Position numbers and translations under genes: made by a program. This document shows, piece by piece, positions 20,310 to 22,852 of a stretch of 22,852 nt of DNA; the stretch's first letter is position 1, and each line of letters begins with the position of its first letter. Below the pieces are notes generated by a model. That model saw nothing but the letters and a program-made list of their open reading frames with translations, searched no databases and was not told where the DNA came from. The stretch spans positions 1-22,852 of the forward strand of contig CACXFE010000091.1 of assembly GCA_902766855.1 (NCBI GenBank), written 5' to 3'. Source of the DNA: Oscillospiraceae bacterium (GTDB lineage: Bacteria; Bacillota; Clostridia; Oscillospirales; Acutalibacteraceae).

Positions 20310-22280
20310 ATGCCTTTTCAAAAGAAAAGCCAAATACAGTTAACGGTGCTTTCACTCCTGATGGTCGCCGCGATCTGTTTTTATTCCGCCAAAGTCTACT
20401 CGCTTCAAATCAGTGAGGCGAACAAATATGCTCAAAAAAGCGACGGGGCGGTATCCGTGCGAACGGCGGTTTTGAAAGCGCCGCGCGGAGAAATTCTCGA
20501 TTATTGCGGCCGGCAGATCGCAATCAACCGGGATGGTTATAATGTGGTGTTCAACAAAGCCTATGTAGGGGACAATCTGAATGATGTGATCTTAACACTG
20601 ATCGATCTGTTTGCCGCCTCCGGCACCGAATGGATCGACAACCTGCCGATGGCACGCACCGCGCCGTACGCCTATACGGAGGAGGACTCGGTTGACAAAC
20701 TGATCAAAAAACTGGGGCTTGCGCATTATGCCACGGCGGAAAACTGTTTTCAAGCCATGGTAAAACGATACGAACTGGAAACTTATACCCCCGATGAACA
20801 GCGAAAAATCATGGGGGTACGGTATAGTATGGAAATTGCGGATTTCTCGATTTCCTACCCTTACACATTTGCAGAGGATATTTCCACCGAATTGATGCGG
20901 AAAATTTCCGAATCGGGTTTCCTCCTTTCGGGCGTTTCGGTCAATGTGGTGCCGTTTCGGGAATATACCGACACCTCTCTCGCAGTCAATCTGATCGGAT
21001 CGGTCGGCCCGATATACGCGGAAGATTGGGAGGAATATAAGAAAAAAGGATATTCTTATGATGATAAGGTCGGCAAAAGCGGCATAGAAAAATGGGGCGA
21101 AGAATATCTGCGCGGCACCGACGGGGAAATCACCTACCGCATCGGTGCGAAAGGGAATATCCTTTCCGGCACCGTTACCAAAGCCCCGATCGCCGGCAAA
21201 ACCATTATGCTTACTCTGGACAAAAAAATGCAGCGAAGCGCGCAAAATTCGCTGGCACAAACCGTCCGGCAGCAGCAAGCCAAAGGCGGTACAGCCATTG
21301 CGGGGGCGGCAGTGGTGGTGCATATTGATTCCGGCAAGATCATCTGCGCCGCAAACTACCCGACTTATGACGCCGCTACCCTCGGGAAAGAGTACGATAA
21401 ACTGAAAAACAACCCGGCAAAGCCTTTGACCGATCGCGCGTTTCAAGGCATTTACCCGATTGGTTCTACCATCAAACCCGCGGTGGCGGTGGCGGCGCTG
21501 GAAAATCACCATTACTCGGTGGGAGAAACCGTCAACTGCGTGATGACCTATCATTATTATGATTTCCAAATTAAGTGTATGCATCGGCACGGCGCGATCA
21601 ATCTGAATAACGCGCTTGCCAAAAGCTGCAACTATTTCTTCTTTGAAATGGGCCGGCGGATCGGCGCCTTGACGCTGACCGATTATTACAAGCAATTCGG
21701 TCTTGGGGTAAAAACCGGCGTCGAGGTGGACGACAGCAAGGGGATGCTGATGCAGCCGAAAAGCAACGGCGGCGGCGATACCCTGCAAATTGCCATCGGT
21801 CAGTTAAATGCGTTCACCCCCTTGCAGCTTGCCAATTATGTGGCGACGCTTGCCAACGGCGGCACCCACTACCGCGCCAGCCTGATCAGCAAAATCGTAT
21901 CGTACGATATTGATACCGTGTACGATGAGAGCAACCCGGAAGTTCTCAATACCATTACCATTTCCGATGGCACTCTGCGCGCCGTAAAAGCCGGGATGCT
22001 TTCGGTAACGGAAGACGGGACCGGCCGCGCCACACTCGGCCATTATCCCATTAAAGTGGGCGGCAAAACCGGAACCGCACAGGTCAATAACAAGGCGGAT
22101 CACAGTTTGTTTGTTGCGTTTGCTCCTTTCGAAAACCCGGAAATCGCCATTTCGGTGGTCATTGAAAACGGTGCTTCCGGCGCCGCGGCGGGCGGCGTGG
22201 TTAAAGATATTCTGAATGCCTATTTCTTCTCCGACTATAATTCTTCACCTCCGGAAATTCCGTTTACCGTTTTAGATTAA
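20310..22280 (+). CDS. mrdA: Penicillin-binding protein 2 (peptidoglycan transpeptidase of the elongasome)
   Basis: This 656-residue class B PBP cross-links new wall during elongation. It starts at ATG 20310, nine bases after AAGGAG, only four bases after mreD. One membrane helix lies at about 10-30. The pedestal region has APRGEILDYCGRQIA (57-71), followed by the long PBP dimerisation domain. The transpeptidase has STIK (S386 to K389, active-site serine S386), SCN (439-441), GQL near 497 and KTGT (586-589). All catalytic motifs are intact. It closes the mre block; no hairpin follows, but a new promoter lies 16 bases downstream. Confidence 0.95.
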   Translation: MPFQKKSQIQLTVLSLLMVAAICFYSAKVYSLQISEANKYAQKSDGAVSVRTAVLKAPRGEILDYCGRQIAINRDGYNVVFNKAYVGDNLNDVILTLIDLFAASGTEWIDNLPMARTAPYAYTEEDSVDKLIKKLGLAHYATAENCFQAMVKRYELETYTPDEQRKIMGVRYSMEIADFSISYPYTFAEDISTELMRKISESGFLLSGVSVNVVPFREYTDTSLAVNLIGSVGPIYAEDWEEYKKKGYSYDDKVGKSGIEKWGEEYLRGTDGEITYRIGAKGNILSGTVTKAPIAGKTIMLTLDKKMQRSAQNSLAQTVRQQQAKGGTAIAGAAVVVHIDSGKIICAANYPTYDAATLGKEYDKLKNNPAKPLTDRAFQGIYPIGSTIKPAVAVAALENHHYSVGETVNCVMTYHYYDFQIKCMHRHGAINLNNALAKSCNYFFFEMGRRIGALTLTDYYKQFGLGVKTGVEVDDSKGMLMQPKSNGGGDTLQIAIGQLNAFTPLQLANYVATLANGGTHYRASLISKIVSYDIDTVYDESNPEVLNTITISDGTLRAVKAGMLSVTEDGTGRATLGHYPIKVGGKTGTAQVNNKADHSLFVAFAPFENPEIAISVVIENGASGAAAGGVVKDILNAYFFSDYNSSPPEIPFTVLD

Positions 22281-22295
22281 AATTTGAGATAAGAT

Positions 22296-22324
22296 TTGAC
22301 AAAAAAATATCAGTATGGTACAAT
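22296..22324 (+). promoter_or_regulatory. Strong promoter of the minD gene
   Basis: A perfect TTGACA (22296-22301), a 17-base spacer and TACAAT (22319-22324), with TGG immediately before (extended -10). Transcription should start near 22331, separating minD expression from the mre genes. Confidence 0.8.
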
Positions 22325-22365
22325 AAACAAAGAATCTCGCGAAATGAAATAACGGAGATTTGTCC

Positions 22366-22383
22366 ATGAGGATTTGTGTATGA
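22366..22383 (+). CDS. Five-codon leader ORF overlapping the minD start
   Basis: ATG 22366, eight bases after GGAG (22354-22357), opens the frame MRICV and ends at TGA 22381-22383, which overlaps the minD ATG as ATGA. The better Shine-Dalgarno site serves this small frame; the weaker GAGG inside it serves minD. It may couple or tune minD translation, or it may be chance with ribosomes using either site. Confidence 0.35.
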   Translation: MRICV

Positions 22384-22852
22384 GCCAAATACTTGCCGTG
22401 ACCTCCGGCAAAGGCGGCGTCGGGAAATCGACCGTCGCGATCGGGGTCTCCCTTGCTTTTTGCAGAATGGGAAAAAAAGTTTTATTGATTGATATGGACG
22501 AAGGCTTGCGGTGCCTTGATCTGATCCTCGGGGTGGAAGAACAAACCGTTTTTGATCTGGCGGATATTCTGCTGGGCAGCGAGGCGGAAAACGCGATCTA
22601 CCGCGTGCCGGGCATTGAAGGGCTTTCCCTGATCCCGGCGCCTGCAAAAGCCGGGATGATCGATCCTTTCTCCTTTACCCGCTTTGCGAAGGAAATCGCG
22701 GAGAAATTTGACACGGTGATCTTCGATTTCCCGGCGGGCATGGATTTTACCCTTTACCCCTGCCTTCCTGCCGGTGCGCTGTATTTAACAGTGGCTACGC
22801 CGGACCCGGTTTCCGTGCGGGACGCGGCGGCGGTTTCGGATCAATTAGAGGC
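22380..22852 (+). CDS. minD: MinD-like septum-site ATPase (5' part, cut by window end)
   Basis: The first 157 codons are visible. The start is ATG 22380 (MSQILAVTSGKGGVGKST). The deviant Walker A KGGVGKST (residues 11-18) with its signature Lys, the switch region LLIDMDEGLRCLDLILGVEE, where MinD has GLRNLD, and VIFDFPAG (Walker B) identify a MinD/ParA-type ATPase, with MinD the best match by its GLRxLD motif and TVFDLADIL. MinD cycles on the membrane and positions division with MinC. No minC lies between PBP2 and this gene, where Clostridia often have it. FlhG-like or other MinD paralogues remain possible until the C-terminal amphipathic helix is seen. Confidence 0.85.
   Translation, partial: MSQILAVTSGKGGVGKSTVAIGVSLAFCRMGKKVLLIDMDEGLRCLDLILGVEEQTVFDLADILLGSEAENAIYRVPGIEGLSLIPAPAKAGMIDPFSFTRFAKEIAEKFDTVIFDFPAGMDFTLYPCLPAGALYLTVATPDPVSVRDAAAVSDQLE

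Noticed and set aside
20592..21788. 398-codon open frame on the - strand
   Set aside because: Antisense to the PBP2 gene, whose catalytic motifs are intact; the frame is a compositional shadow.
1..22852. CRISPR arrays, tRNA or rRNA genes, insertion sequences
   Set aside because: No regularly spaced repeats, cloverleaf genes or transposase motifs were recognised on either strand by reading.

Overview
The window looks like chromosomal DNA of a Gram-positive Clostridia-type bacterium (Bacillota). Supporting this are strong Shine-Dalgarno sites, GTG and TTG starts, near-consensus sigma-A promoters with 17-base spacers, a NusG-domain-II/Gx-transporter pair, a sigma factor next to a membrane-anchored beta-propeller protein, and an mreBCD-PBP2-minD cell-shape block. 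Most genes are moderately GC-rich. The stretch from about 2820 to 6600 is clearly AT-rich and looks imported.

Layout. (1) 107-2778, + strand: a NusG-domain-II protein, a Gx-transporter-family membrane protein and an AsnB-type asparagine synthetase, closed by a hairpin terminator. (2) 2820-6600: an AT-rich island with a broken excisionase-type HTH gene, an unusual helicase-IV-like protein of about 1100 residues (UvrD core, nuclease-like insertion, C4 zinc fingers, RQC domain), and two remnant frames joined by an ATGA overlap. A 10-base direct repeat lies at the two ends. (3) 6668-9099, - strand: an ECF-like sigma factor overlapping a membrane beta-propeller protein. (4) 9196-10484, + strand: a short conserved protein and a lipoprotein nuclease overlapping by ATGA. 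(5) 10565-12303, - strand: tRNA-dihydrouridine synthase followed by YebC. (6) 12490-22280, + strand: a tightly packed series of polA, a phosphatase-RimI fusion, tsaD, a lipid kinase, mreB, mreC, mreD and PBP2, which combines DNA repair, protein/tRNA modification and cell elongation. (7) 22380 to the window end: a MinD-type ATPase with its own promoter, cut by the window edge.

The most notable points are as follows. The helicase has a RecQ-type RQC domain on a UvrD-type core and sits in an island with signs of decay. The dus gene has a consensus promoter placed so that transcription should start at its ATG (a leaderless mRNA). A near-perfect palindrome lies between the divergent dus and polA promoters. 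A YwlE-like arginine phosphatase is fused in frame to RimI just upstream of tsaD. A five-codon ORF overlaps the minD start. No tRNA, rRNA, CRISPR array, complete insertion sequence or integrase was seen.
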